64,000 nt of DNA from UBA1757 sp963617485 (GCA_963617485.1 CAVEPA010000003.1:62001-126000), one strand, 5' to 3'. Counted from the first letter of the stretch, positions 32,455 through 41,633 are shown. The notes: generated by a model from the sequence alone, not told the origin. Numbers and translations: made by a program.

Positions 32455-34925
32455 AAGCTGTTGAGTATTTGGTCCAGATAGGCTTCGGTGTCCACCAGCA
32501 CTTGGCGCGGCTTGCTGCCTTCGGCCGGACCGACGATGCCGGCAGCCTCCAACTGGTCCATGATGCGGCCGGCACGGTTGTAGCCCAGGCCCAGCTTGCG
32601 TTGCAAGTAAGAGGTGGAGCCTTGCTGGGTGGTGACAATCATGCGGGCGGCCTGATCGAAGAAGGGGTCGCGTGCGCTCAAATCGGCTTTGCTGCCTCCC
32701 GAGTCGCCGTTGCCGCCTTCGGGCGTGTATTCGGGCAGTGCGAAGGCCGACATATAACCGCGTTGCTCGCCGATGAAGTTAACGATGCCTTCCACTTCGG
32801 GCGTATCGACAAAGGCGCACTGGATACGGGTCAGCTCGCTGCCCGAGAGGAACAAGGCATCGCCCTTGCCCACCAGTTGCTGGGCACCGGTCTGGTCGAG
32901 AATGGTGCGCGAGTCGGTAACCGAGGCCACGCGGAACGACAGACGGGCCGGGAAGTTGGCCTTGATGGTACCCGTAATGATATTGGTGGTAGGACGCTGC
33001 GTGGCAATAACCATGTGCATACCCACGGCGCGCGCTTTTTGGGCTATACGGGCAATCGGCATTTCAATCTCTTTGCCGGCCGTCATGATAAGGTCGCCGA
33101 ACTCGTCGATGATGATGACGATGTAGGGCAGGAAATGATGGCCTTTCTCTGGATTGAGCTTGCGCAGCTTGAACTTTTCGTTGTATTCCTTGATATTGCG
33201 GCATTTGGCCTTGCTCAGCAGGTCGTAGCGCTCGTCCATCTCGATACAGAGCGAGTTGAGCGTTATCTTCACCTTTTCGGAATCAGTGATGATAGCCGGG
33301 TCGTCGCCCGGAACCTTGGCCAGATAATGCTTTTCGATATTGGCGTAGATGCTGAATTCCACCATTTTGGGGTCCACCAGCACAATCTTGAGTTCGGCCG
33401 GATGCTTCTTGTAAAGCAAGGAAGTGATGATGGCGTTCAGACCTACCGACTTGCCTTGTCCGGTGGCACCGGCTACCAGCAGGTGAGGCATTTTGCACAG
33501 GTCGAAACAGAACACCTCGTTCATAATGGTCTTGCCCAGCACGATAGGCAGGTCGTACTTGCTTTCCTGAAATTTTCTGGACTGGATAAGACCGCGCATG
33601 GAAACGATGCTCGGGTCGCGGCGCGGCACTTCGATACCGATAGTGCCCTTGCCGGGAATAGGCGCGATGATACGGATGCCCAGGGCGGCCAGACTCAAGG
33701 CGATATCGTTCTCGAGGTTGCGTATCTTGGCGATGCGTACGCCGGCGGCGGGCACCACTTCGTAAAGCGTAACGGTAGGGCCGACGGTGGCATGGATACT
33801 CTGTATACTGATGCCGAAATTGGAGAGCACCTCGATAATTTTGTTCTGGTTCTCCTTCTGCTCTTCATGGTTGATGACGGGGTTGCTGTCGCCATAGTCC
33901 TTGAGCAGGTTGGCCGGCGGGTTCTTGAAGCTGTGGAGGTCGGCCTTGGGGTCGTATTCGCCAAGTTCGGCCAGCGCATCGTATTCACCCTTGATGCTTG
34001 GGGCAAGCGAGGTGCTGTCCTCCGTCTTGTCGGCCACGTCTTCGGCCTTGGCCACTTCTACGCTGAAAGTAATGTCGGAATTGTCAACCTTTTCGGGAAT
34101 GTATGTGTCGTCCTCCTGAGGAAGGTCTTCATCTTCAGGTTCTTGGGCTTCTTCGGAAGATGGATGCTCGGTTTCGTCATCTTGGAACTCATCATCTTCT
34201 TGTGACTCAACATCGTTTTCATCGTTGTCTTCATCTTCATCTTCATCTTCATCAAAGAGAATGTCCTTGGCCTTTTTGATTTTGGGGGAGAAGTTGGCAA
34301 ACTGCAGGCCTTTGCGGATGAAATCCATGGTGCTCTGGAAGGCGAAAATCAAGAAAACCAATAGACTGAAAACCAATACGATAATAGTGCCGGGTATGCC
34401 TATCTGCACATTGAGCCATTGGCTGATATGATAGCCGTGTGCGCCGCCCAGAAACAGCAGATTGTCTTGTCCGGCAAAAATAAAGCCAAAGAAAACCGAA
34501 AGCCAGATAAAGAGGAAGGCGCAGTAAACGAAGCTTTTGCCCAGTTTGCGCACGCGTACATGCATAAGTCTGAGGCCGGCGATAATGCCGAAAAATGCCA
34601 GCAGTAGAGAGGAAATGCCGAACCATTTGTTCATGATGATATTCGACAGCCAAGCGCCGAAGGCTCCGTTCCAGTTGTGCACATCACCTTCCTTCAGGCT
34701 GCCCAATTGCGAGAAGCTTAGATTGCCCACAACGCTTTGGTCGGCTTTGCCCGTAAAGAAGAACGAAACAAGCAGTATGCACAGGTACAGCATCAGCAAT
34801 ACCAGCATCAGGCCGATGATAAAGAAGACCTTTTCGTTTTGCGATATTGTTTTGAGATGGTTGAGATAATCCATCACTTTTTGCCGTACCGATGGTTGGG
34901 GGGCTTGTTTCTTGGGCTTGCTCAT
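32451..34925 (-). CDS. ftsK: DNA translocase FtsK/SpoIIIE
   Basis: An 824-residue septal DNA pump for chromosome segregation. I take the start at 34925 (MSKPKKQAPQ); a longer frame to 34979 would add 18 residues across the promoter. Four or five membrane helices lie in about residues 25-200. A very acidic linker (about 220-290) includes DEDEDEDEDNDEND, encoded by a short CTTCAT repeat. The motor has Walker A with Lys492 (GATGQGKS) and the Walker B segment IVIIIDEFGDL. A winged-helix gamma domain at the end (RKLGLGYNRAGRIMDQLEAAGIVG) reads the orienting sequences. Confidence 0.95.
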   Translation of the reverse strand: MSKPKKQAPQPSVRQKVMDYLNHLKTISQNEKVFFIIGLMLVLLMLYLCILLVSFFFTGKADQSVVGNLSFSQLGSLKEGDVHNWNGAFGAWLSNIIMNKWFGISSLLLAFFGIIAGLRLMHVRVRKLGKSFVYCAFLFIWLSVFFGFIFAGQDNLLFLGGAHGYHISQWLNVQIGIPGTIIVLVFSLLVFLIFAFQSTMDFIRKGLQFANFSPKIKKAKDILFDEDEDEDEDNDENDVESQEDDEFQDDETEHPSSEEAQEPEDEDLPQEDDTYIPEKVDNSDITFSVEVAKAEDVADKTEDSTSLAPSIKGEYDALAELGEYDPKADLHSFKNPPANLLKDYGDSNPVINHEEQKENQNKIIEVLSNFGISIQSIHATVGPTVTLYEVVPAAGVRIAKIRNLENDIALSLAALGIRIIAPIPGKGTIGIEVPRRDPSIVSMRGLIQSRKFQESKYDLPIVLGKTIMNEVFCFDLCKMPHLLVAGATGQGKSVGLNAIITSLLYKKHPAELKIVLVDPKMVEFSIYANIEKHYLAKVPGDDPAIITDSEKVKITLNSLCIEMDERYDLLSKAKCRNIKEYNEKFKLRKLNPEKGHHFLPYIVIIIDEFGDLIMTAGKEIEMPIARIAQKARAVGMHMVIATQRPTTNIITGTIKANFPARLSFRVASVTDSRTILDQTGAQQLVGKGDALFLSGSELTRIQCAFVDTPEVEGIVNFIGEQRGYMSAFALPEYTPEGGNGDSGGSKADLSARDPFFDQAARMIVTTQQGSTSYLQRKLGLGYNRAGRIMDQLEAAGIVGPAEGSKPRQVLVDTEAYLDQILNSL
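34226..34256. repeat. CTTCAT hexanucleotide tract in the FtsK linker
   Basis: At least four consecutive CTTCAT-type units encode alternating Asp and Glu on the minus strand in the acidic linker of FtsK. The tract is in frame, so length change would only alter linker length. Confidence 0.75.
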
Positions 34926-34943
34926 TTCCTTACAAATAGATGA

Positions 34944-34975
34944 CAAAAATACTGCAAGACTGTCGCATTGACAAA
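34944..34975 (-). promoter_or_regulatory. Promoter of the ftsK-lolA-trxB operon
   Basis: On the minus strand: TTTG (complement of 34972-34975), 20 bp, then TATTTTTG (complement of 34944-34951), 18 bp before the ftsK ATG. It overlaps closely with the divergent exonuclease promoter. Confidence 0.7.
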
Positions 34976-34984
34976 TCAAATTCT

Positions 34985-34992
34985 TACCTTTG
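34985..34992 (+). promoter_or_regulatory. Putative -7 box for the DEDD exonuclease gene
   Basis: TACCTTTG lies 20 bp before the ATG at 35013, divergent from the ftsK promoter. It supports the start at 35013 over an in-frame ATG at 34968 that lies upstream of the box. Confidence 0.55.
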
Positions 34993-35012
34993 CGGCCGTA
35001 TTTGAAGCCGTT

Positions 35013-35609
35013 ATGTCAGATTTCGCACCCACCATCGACAAAGAAACTTTGCAAGCCTTGCCACAGGCTCATTTTCCAGGTAAAATCGTCTTGTTGAAGG
35101 CCGAGGACATCAGTCAGGAGCTGCAAGCAAGTATGCGCGCGGAAAAAATCTGGGGCTTCGATACGGAATCCAAACCCTCTTTCCAAAAAGGCACCAAGAA
35201 CCGGGTGGCCTTGATACAGATGTCCAACAAGGATACCTGCTATCTTATCCGTCTAAACAAGGTTTTCCCCGAAGTGCTGCGCGATATTTTCAACGACCCC
35301 AATGTGTTGAAGGTTGGCCTCTCGTCGCGCGATGATTTCTTGCGTCTGCGTAGCATTTGCAAAGACCTCAATCCGCAGAATGTGGCTGAATTGCAGTCGA
35401 TGGTGAAAGACTATGGCATACAGGAACTTAGCCTGCAGAAAGTCTATGCCATCGTCTTTGGTGAGCGTATGTCCAAGGCGCAGCGCTTGTCCAACTGGCA
35501 GGCCGAAGTACTGACGCAGGCCCAGCAGGAATATGCCGCTTTGGATGCTTGGTCGGTGCGCGAAATCTACCTGAAATTGCAGAGCGTCAAAGCTGTAGCA
35601 AATCTCTGA
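35013..35609 (+). CDS. Small 3'-5' exonuclease (RNase D-like, DEDD family)
   Basis: A 198-residue single-domain exonuclease. The acidic catalytic set is visible: Asp50 and Glu52 (WGFDTESKP), Asp107 or Asp108 (GLSSRDDFL), and Tyr174 with Asp178 (EYAALDAWS), typical of the DEDDy branch. It lacks the HRDC domains of full RNase D. A nucleic-acid trimming role is likely, but substrate is unknown. Its 3' end overlaps hemW by 23 bp in convergent orientation. Confidence 0.85.
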   Translation: MSDFAPTIDKETLQALPQAHFPGKIVLLKAEDISQELQASMRAEKIWGFDTESKPSFQKGTKNRVALIQMSNKDTCYLIRLNKVFPEVLRDIFNDPNVLKVGLSSRDDFLRLRSICKDLNPQNVAELQSMVKDYGIQELSLQKVYAIVFGERMSKAQRLSNWQAEVLTQAQQEYAALDAWSVREIYLKLQSVKAVANL

Positions 35610-36765
35610 CGATGCCGTCTGAAACGAAATAGGCTTCGGGGGCCAGCCTGAGGCTTGATTTTTCGTGTATAAGCTGTCCTTGGCCGATAAAGACCCGGGC
35701 CTGCTTCAGGCAGTAGTCACGGGTCTGCTGTCCGAAACGTCTTTGCAGGTCGTCAAGGTCGATGCCATCGCTCGTGCGCAGACGCGTGAGCAGGTAATCG
35801 TTGAAAATGTCCTGGGGGCTGAGCTGTTCTTCCTCGCGCTGGAAGTTGCCTTGAACATAGCTGCGGAGGTCGGCGGCGTTCCAGCGCCGCCGACCTCCGC
35901 CGTCGTAGCTGTGGGCGGAAGGACCGAGACCCAGATAGGGGCGGCCGTTCCAGTAGGATGAGTTGTGTCGGGATCGGCGGCCGGGCAGTGCAAAATTGGA
36001 AATCTCGTAATGCTCGTAGCCGGCCGCCTGCAGTTTGCGCACCAGAAGCGCGTACATGGTGGCGGCAAGGTCGTCGTCGCAGGCGGTCCAGCGGCCTCGT
36101 GCCAGGCTTTTGGCCAGCGGCACCTCGGGCTCCAGCGAGAGCATATAGGCCGAGATGTGCTGTACTCCCAGGGCCAGGGCCTGGTCGATGCTGGCCTCGA
36201 AACTGTCCAGACTCTGGTGGGGAAGGCCAAACATCAGGTCGATACTGATATTGTCGAAACCGGCTGCCTGCGCGCCCTGCACGGCGCGTCGGGCGGTCTG
36301 CGCATCGTGTCGTCTTCCGATAAAGGCCAATTCCTCGTCGTTGAAACTCTGTATGCCTATGCTCAGCCGGTTGAAGGGCAGGGCGCGCAGGCTCTCCAGA
36401 TAGCTGTCGCTCAAGTCGTCGGGATTGGCTTCCAATGTGATTTCTTCGGCTTGGTCGAGCGGGTAATGGCTAGCGATGCCATCGAAGATGCGCCGGAAGT
36501 CCCGAGCCGCGAGCAGGCTGGGTGTGCCGCCGCCAAAGTAGACGGTGGCCAGGTGCCTGGCCACCGTCTCCGGCCTGGCGGCGGCACACCCCCAAAAAGA
36601 CACCGTCTCGTCCAGCTCTCGCAACAGGGCGTCAAGGTAAGCTCGTTTTAGCTCGGGATGCGCGGCCAAGCTACGCGAATAAAAGTCGCAGTAGCCGCAT
36701 TTGCGCTGGCAAAAGGGTACATGAATATATAGTCCGCAGGCTTGGCTAGGCATAAGAATCCGCAA
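35587..36765 (-). CDS. hemW: Radical SAM heme chaperone HemW
   Basis: A 392-residue radical SAM protein. The cluster cysteines are Cys19, Cys23 and Cys26 (PFCQRKCGYCDFYS), followed by VYFGGGTPSLL and the SAM-contact segments LEANPDDL and SIGIQSFNDEELAFIGRRH. The C-terminal HemN-type domain is complete. HemW delivers heme to respiratory targets; it lacks the extra N-terminal region of the oxygen-independent oxidase HemN. The in-frame ATG at 36753 (MPSQACGLYIHVPFC) may be the true start. Confidence 0.9.
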   Translation of the reverse strand: MRILMPSQACGLYIHVPFCQRKCGYCDFYSRSLAAHPELKRAYLDALLRELDETVSFWGCAAARPETVARHLATVYFGGGTPSLLAARDFRRIFDGIASHYPLDQAEEITLEANPDDLSDSYLESLRALPFNRLSIGIQSFNDEELAFIGRRHDAQTARRAVQGAQAAGFDNISIDLMFGLPHQSLDSFEASIDQALALGVQHISAYMLSLEPEVPLAKSLARGRWTACDDDLAATMYALLVRKLQAAGYEHYEISNFALPGRRSRHNSSYWNGRPYLGLGPSAHSYDGGGRRRWNAADLRSYVQGNFQREEEQLSPQDIFNDYLLTRLRTSDGIDLDDLQRRFGQQTRDYCLKQARVFIGQGQLIHEKSSLRLAPEAYFVSDGIVRDLLQL

Positions 36766-36803
36766 TTTTAACTATTGCTTGCTACGATTGGCCTGCGAAG
36801 GTA

Positions 36804-36833
36804 TTTGTTTATTCACCAATATTAATTACCTTG
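36804..36833 (+). promoter_or_regulatory. Putative promoter of the EF-G paralogue gene
   Basis: TTTG (36804-36807), 19 bp, then TACCTTG (36827-36833), one base short of a perfect TAnnTTTG. It lies 56 bp before the ATG; the leader is rich in AAC/ACTAAC-like repeats. Confidence 0.5.
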
Positions 36834-36889
36834 CGACACTTTTTTGCAAAAATCAACTAACAACTTAACAACTAACATCAATAACAACT

Positions 36890-39052
36890 ATGAAAACTTA
36901 TCAAACCGGCGAAATCAGAAATATCGCCATCATTGGTAGCTCTGGCTCTGGAAAAACCACCCTCGCCGAAGCCATGCTTTTCGAGGGTGGAGTCATCAAA
37001 CGCCGCGGTACGGTAGAAGCCAAGAACACCGTCTGCGACTATTCTCCTGTAGAACAGGAATATGGATACTCGGTATTCGCCACGCCCTTCTGCGTGGAAT
37101 GGAACAACAAAAAGCTGAACATTATAGACTGCCCCGGTGCCGACGACTTCGTAGGTGGTGCTGTTACCGCCCTGAACGTTACCGAGGCAGCTGTCATTCT
37201 GGTCAATGGTCAGTCGGGTCTGGACGGCGGTACGATGAACGCCTTCCGCAACACCGAAATCTATAACAAACCCGCCATTTTCGGCATCAACCAGCTTGAT
37301 AAGGACAAAGTCGATTTCGACGTGGTGTTCGAACAATTGCGCGAAGCCTACGGCAGCAAGGTTGTAAGAGTACAATATCCGGTGAATGCCGGCGAAAACT
37401 TCAATCAGGTTATTGACGTACTGCTGATGAAACGCTACACCTGGAAGCCCGAGGGCGGTGTTCCCACCATCGATGAGGTGCCTGCCGACCAGCTGGAAAA
37501 AGCCCAGGCCTTGCGTTCAGAACTGGTGGAAGCCGCTGCCGAATGCGATGATGCCATGCTGGAGAAGTTCTTCGAAGAAGGCGACCTTAGCGAAGATGAA
37601 ATCCGCACCGGTATCCGTCAAGGTTTGCTCAACCGCACCATGTTCCCCGTTTTCTGCGTATGCGCCAACAAGGATATGGGCGTGCGCCGTCTCATGGAAT
37701 TCTTGGGCAATGTTACACCTACTCCGCTGACTGCCAAGAGCCTCGTCAACACCGAAGGTCAGGAAGTTCCTTACGATGCTTCGGCTCCCGCACCCAGCAT
37801 CTTCTTCTATAAGACCACCGTCGAACCGCATATCGGTGAAGTGAACTATTTCAAGGTGATTTCCGGTACGCTTCACGAAGGTGACGACCTTGTCAATGCC
37901 GACCGTGGCTCCAAAGAACGTGTGGCCCAGATTTTCGTGGCTGCAGGTTCCAACCGTATCCCTGTTACCGAACTGGTGGCCGGCGATTTGGGCGTTACCG
38001 TCAAGCTGAAAGATGTCAAGACGGGCAATACCCTCAACGGCAAGGGCGTAGACAACAAATTCAACTTCATCCAATATCCCGATCCCAAGTATCGTCGTGC
38101 CGTCAAGCCAGTCAACGAGGCCGATATGGAAAAGATGATGTCCATTCTGAACCGTCTGCATCTGGAAGATCCTACCTATATTATCGAACAGTCGCGCGAA
38201 CTCAAGCAGACCATCCTGCACGGTCAGGGCGAGTTCCATCTGCGCACGCTCAAATGGACGGTAGAACGCATCGACAAGTTGCCCATCGAGTTTGACGAAC
38301 CCAAGATTCCTTATCGTGAAACCATCACCAAGGCTGCCCGTGCCGATTATCGTCACAAGAAGCAGTCGGGCGGTTCGGGCCAGTTCGGCGAAGTACACCT
38401 TATTATAGAACCCTACACCGAAGGTATGCCTATGCCCGATACCTTCAAGTTCGGCAATCAGGAGTTCAAGATGAACGTGAAGGGTGTGGATGAATTCCCC
38501 TTGGAATGGGGCGGCAAGCTGGTATTTGTCAACAGTATTGTGGGCGGTGCCATCGATGCCAGATTTATCCCGGCCATCCAAAAGGGTATCATGCAGCGCA
38601 TGGAACAAGGTCCTTTGACGGGTTCTTATGCCCGCGACATCCGCGTTATCGTTTACGACGGCAAGATGCACCCGGTAGACTCCAACGAAATCTCCTTTAT
38701 GCTGGCCGGCCGTAACGCCTTCTCGCAAGCCTTTAAGGAAGCGGGTCCCAAGGTGCTTGAACCCATCTACGATGTGGAAGTGCTGGTTCCCGGCGACCGC
38801 ATGGGAGATGTTATGAGCGACTTGCAGGGACGTCGTGCCATCATCATGGGTATGGAAAGCGAAAAAGGTATGCAGAAACTGGTGGCCAAGGTGCCTTTGA
38901 AGGAAATGTCCGACTATTCGACCTCTCTGAGCTCCATCTCGGGCGGTCGCGCATCCTTCACCATGAAGTTTGCTGCCTACGAACTGGTTCCCGCCGATGT
39001 TCAGGCTCAATTGCTGAAAGACTACGAAGCCCAGCAGCAGGACAAGGACTAA
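36890..39052 (+). CDS. Elongation factor G paralogue with degenerate GTPase motifs (EF-G2 type)
   Basis: A 720-residue protein with the full EF-G layout (G domain, domains II-V; C-terminal DRMGDVMSDLQGRRAIIMGM). The GTPase motifs deviate: the P-loop is GSSGSGKT (16-23), switch 2 reads DCPGADDF (80-87) where EF-G has DTPGHVDF, so the catalytic histidine is Ala84, and G4 reads NQLD (134-137) in place of NKxD. It therefore resembles EF-G2 of Bacteroides, reported to support translocation without GTP hydrolysis. It is monocistronic, with a strong terminator, upstream of the rprX/rprY pair. Confidence 0.88.
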   Translation: MKTYQTGEIRNIAIIGSSGSGKTTLAEAMLFEGGVIKRRGTVEAKNTVCDYSPVEQEYGYSVFATPFCVEWNNKKLNIIDCPGADDFVGGAVTALNVTEAAVILVNGQSGLDGGTMNAFRNTEIYNKPAIFGINQLDKDKVDFDVVFEQLREAYGSKVVRVQYPVNAGENFNQVIDVLLMKRYTWKPEGGVPTIDEVPADQLEKAQALRSELVEAAAECDDAMLEKFFEEGDLSEDEIRTGIRQGLLNRTMFPVFCVCANKDMGVRRLMEFLGNVTPTPLTAKSLVNTEGQEVPYDASAPAPSIFFYKTTVEPHIGEVNYFKVISGTLHEGDDLVNADRGSKERVAQIFVAAGSNRIPVTELVAGDLGVTVKLKDVKTGNTLNGKGVDNKFNFIQYPDPKYRRAVKPVNEADMEKMMSILNRLHLEDPTYIIEQSRELKQTILHGQGEFHLRTLKWTVERIDKLPIEFDEPKIPYRETITKAARADYRHKKQSGGSGQFGEVHLIIEPYTEGMPMPDTFKFGNQEFKMNVKGVDEFPLEWGGKLVFVNSIVGGAIDARFIPAIQKGIMQRMEQGPLTGSYARDIRVIVYDGKMHPVDSNEISFMLAGRNAFSQAFKEAGPKVLEPIYDVEVLVPGDRMGDVMSDLQGRRAIIMGMESEKGMQKLVAKVPLKEMSDYSTSLSSISGGRASFTMKFAAYELVPADVQAQLLKDYEAQQQDKD

Positions 39053-39087
39053 TCACTTGTCTGGCTGCCTAAGCCGTCTATACGCCG

Positions 39088-39139
39088 AAACCCCCTCCCA
39101 GGTGCTTGTCGTCCCGACAAGTGCACGGGGAGGGGGTTT
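39088..39139 (+). terminator. Strong terminator after the EF-G paralogue
   Basis: AAACCCCCTCCC (39088-39099) pairs with GGGAGGGGGTTT (39128-39139); the loop contains a second inner stem, CTTGTCG with CGACAAG. It starts 36 bp after the stop codon. Confidence 0.85.
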
Positions 39140-39197
39140 CCTCATTATATAACAACTTTATTATCTGCTGTCTGTCCGCATTGGGCAAAAGCTTGCC

Positions 39198-39246
39198 GTT
39201 TACACTTGTTTCCATCCCCATGGAAACAGTCCCATTACCTGTAAAC
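39198..39246. other. Nested inverted repeats in a 290-bp non-coding stretch
   Basis: Between the EF-G terminator and the histidine kinase promoter, TGTTTCCAT (39207-39215) and ATGGAAACA (39220-39228) form a perfect 9-bp stem with a CCCC loop. Outside it, GTTTACA (39198-39204) and TGTAAAC (39240-39246) form a second perfect stem. There is no T run. Nothing else is recognisable in 39140-39417. It may be a structured RNA or a protein site. Confidence 0.45.
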
Positions 39247-39417
39247 CGACCACTGCCCGGTATGCGCCTTTTCAGCTTGCGATTGTTTTACGCCTGCAAA
39301 TTTAGACCGCCCACCAACTCCCGGCAATACCGAGAAATGGGTATTTCGAATCGACTCCATAGATGCCATCAACTGTTAATTTATCAAAAATCAATATGAA
39401 ATGTTAAAATTGGGGCT

Positions 39418-39425
39418 TACATTTG
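39418..39425 (+). promoter_or_regulatory. Putative -7 box for the rprX-rprY pair
   Basis: TACATTTG ends only 7 bp before the ATG at 39433, so the transcript would be nearly leaderless; either the start codon is further downstream or the box is not the promoter. Confidence 0.35.
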
Positions 39426-39432
39426 CGAATCT

Positions 39433-40872
39433 ATGCGAAAAACGACGGTCTGGTGGTTGATTTCTATCTTGGTAGTGCTCTTTTTTGCCTTGATAGGAGT
39501 GGAGATTTCATATATGAGGTCTCTGGTGAACATCCATACCCACGACTTTGATGAAGCTGTACACAAAAGCCTGGGCCGTGTGTCGTTCATGCTCGAAAGC
39601 GATGAGGCCGAACGTTACCTCAATATCGAACTCGAGGAACGAGAGCGTAATATGCTTGCGTCGCAAGATTCCAGCCGACGTCCAAGACCCGGCCCTGAAC
39701 TAGAGCAAGTGATGGGCAGCGAAGAACTGAAAGAAAAGTTCCTGCGCCAGAAAAACCTAATTAACGATGTGGTGCTGAGGCTGATGCATCGGGCCAGCAT
39801 CAAGCCCTTGGAGCAACGTATCGATTTTGCCCAATTGCAGTACGACCTCGATTCCGAATTGGAAATGCAGGGCCTTTCGGACATCCCCTACCATTATGTG
39901 CTGGAGGACAAGAACGGTTTTGTGGTGTATATCAGCGAGAATTTCGAGGCTTATTACGATGGCTTCGACCAGTTCCAGTATCGGCAGGACCTCTTTATGA
40001 ACGACCCTGGCACTCGTTTTGCCTCGCTATGCGTTTGGTTCCCCACGCGCGACCAGTACCGCCACGTGTCCATGGGCATTTTCGTGCCCATCATCTTTTT
40101 CAGCCTCTGTCTGATGGCGATGACTATTGTGCTGGTTATCAACTTCCTGCGCCAGAAGAGCTATGCCGACATGAAGAGCGATTTTATCAGCAATATGACC
40201 CACGAGCTCAAGACACCGGTTTCGAGCATTTCGCTGGCTTCGCAGATGCTCTCCGACAAGGACGTGGCCAAGTCGCCCGCAGTGACGGCTCATCTGACAT
40301 CGGTCATCATCGACGAGAGCAAGCGTCTGAGTATGCTGATAGAGAAGGTGTTGCAGCTGTCGATGTTCTCGCAGAACGACAACAAGGCCATCAACCTCAA
40401 GCCTGTGGATATGAACAAGGTGATAGACGCCGTGGTGCAGATTTTCCGGCTGAAGGTGCAGCAAGCCGGCGGCGACATTTCCACCGAACTCAAGGCCGAC
40501 CGCTACATGGTGATGGCCGATGGCGTGCATATCAGCAACGTGCTTTTCAATCTGCTCGACAATGCCTTGAAATACCGCAGCTACGACCGTGCGCTTAACC
40601 TGAAGCTGGCTAGTGAAAACATCGGCGACAAGGCTATCCGCATCATGGTGAGCGACAATGGCATCGGCATCGCCCGCGACGACCTCAAGCATATCTTCGA
40701 GCGTTTCTTCCGTGTGCAAAAGGGCAATGTGCATAATGTGAAGGGCTTCGGCCTGGGACTGTCGTATGTGCAGATGATTGTACACAAGCATCAGGGCGAA
40801 ATCACCGTGGAGAGCGAGAAAGGAAAAGGAACAACATTCTATATCATATTACCTCTTATCAAAAACAACTGA
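39433..40872 (+). CDS. rprX: RprX-like sensor histidine kinase
   Basis: A 479-residue membrane sensor. Helix 1 is at about 7-25 and helix 2 at about 214-237, enclosing a ~190-residue periplasmic sensor. The phosphorylated histidine is His257 (MTHELKTPVSS), the N box is NVLFNLLDNALKYR, and the ATP lid motifs are DNGIGIARDD and GFGLGLSYVQM. The sequence and order resemble RprX of Bacteroides. The start is 2 bp before the response regulator gene is reached (stop 40872, next ATG 40875), so the pair is co-translated. Confidence 0.88.
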   Translation: MRKTTVWWLISILVVLFFALIGVEISYMRSLVNIHTHDFDEAVHKSLGRVSFMLESDEAERYLNIELEERERNMLASQDSSRRPRPGPELEQVMGSEELKEKFLRQKNLINDVVLRLMHRASIKPLEQRIDFAQLQYDLDSELEMQGLSDIPYHYVLEDKNGFVVYISENFEAYYDGFDQFQYRQDLFMNDPGTRFASLCVWFPTRDQYRHVSMGIFVPIIFFSLCLMAMTIVLVINFLRQKSYADMKSDFISNMTHELKTPVSSISLASQMLSDKDVAKSPAVTAHLTSVIIDESKRLSMLIEKVLQLSMFSQNDNKAINLKPVDMNKVIDAVVQIFRLKVQQAGGDISTELKADRYMVMADGVHISNVLFNLLDNALKYRSYDRALNLKLASENIGDKAIRIMVSDNGIGIARDDLKHIFERFFRVQKGNVHNVKGFGLGLSYVQMIVHKHQGEITVESEKGKGTTFYIILPLIKNN

Positions 40873-40874
40873 CT

Positions 40875-41579
40875 ATGACTGAAGAAAAAATGCACATCCT
40901 TTTGTGCGAAGACGACAACAACCTGGGTTTCCTGCTGAATGAATATCTGCAGGCCAAGGGCTACAATGTCGATCTTATGGCCGACGGCGAACAAGGCCTG
41001 GAGGCGTTCAAGCAGAACAAGTATGACATGTGCATCCTCGATGTGATGATGCCCAAGAAAGACGGTTTTACCTTGGCTCAGGATATCCGTGCCATGGATG
41101 TTGATGTTCCTATTATCTTTCTGACGGCCAAGAACTTGAAGGAAGATGTACTCAAAGGTTTCAAGATTGGAGCTGACGAATACATTACCAAGCCTTTCAG
41201 CATGGAAGAGCTGATTTTCCGTATTGAAGCCATCGCTCGCCGCTTTAGGGGCCTGAGGTCGAAAGAGGCTACCTCGTATCGTATCGGCAACTTTGTTTTT
41301 GACACGCCCAAACAGACGCTGAGCTTGCCCGAAGGTGAAGTGATACACCTCACCACCAAGGAATGCGAGTTGCTGAGCTTGCTGTGCAGCCATCAGAACC
41401 AGATTCTGGAACGCAACTATGCCCTGATGACTATCTGGGGCGAGAACACCTATTTCAATGCCCGCAGTATGGACGTGTACATCACCAAGCTGCGCAAGCA
41501 TCTCAAGGACGACCCCAACGTGCAGATTATGAACATCCACGGCAAGGGTTACAAACTGGTGGCTCCCGACAGTCTTTAA
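40875..41579 (+). CDS. rprY: RprY-like response regulator (OmpR family)
   Basis: A 234-residue regulator. The receiver domain has Asp13 and Asp14, the phospho-acceptor Asp56 (CILDVMMPKKDGF), Thr84 and Lys106 (YITKPFSMEEL). The C-terminal winged helix (about 135-230) ends NVQIMNIHGKGYKLV. It should bind DNA upon phosphorylation by the adjacent kinase. In Bacteroides the pair is essential or near-essential; targets cannot be inferred here. Confidence 0.92.
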   Translation: MTEEKMHILLCEDDNNLGFLLNEYLQAKGYNVDLMADGEQGLEAFKQNKYDMCILDVMMPKKDGFTLAQDIRAMDVDVPIIFLTAKNLKEDVLKGFKIGADEYITKPFSMEELIFRIEAIARRFRGLRSKEATSYRIGNFVFDTPKQTLSLPEGEVIHLTTKECELLSLLCSHQNQILERNYALMTIWGENTYFNARSMDVYITKLRKHLKDDPNVQIMNIHGKGYKLVAPDSL

Positions 41580-41633
41580 GGAGCTTGCGCTTCTGAGGGA
41601 ATGAAATTGCGTTTCTGAGGGGCGCGACAAGCG

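Noticed and set aside
34226..34256. A frameshifting repeat in ftsK
   Set aside because: The CTTCAT units are multiples of three and the frame is open through the motor domain, so it is only an acidic linker repeat.
39106..39399. A 97-codon open frame before the histidine kinase
   Set aside because: It starts inside the EF-G terminator stem and spans the nested inverted repeats; no domain or plausible start context was found.
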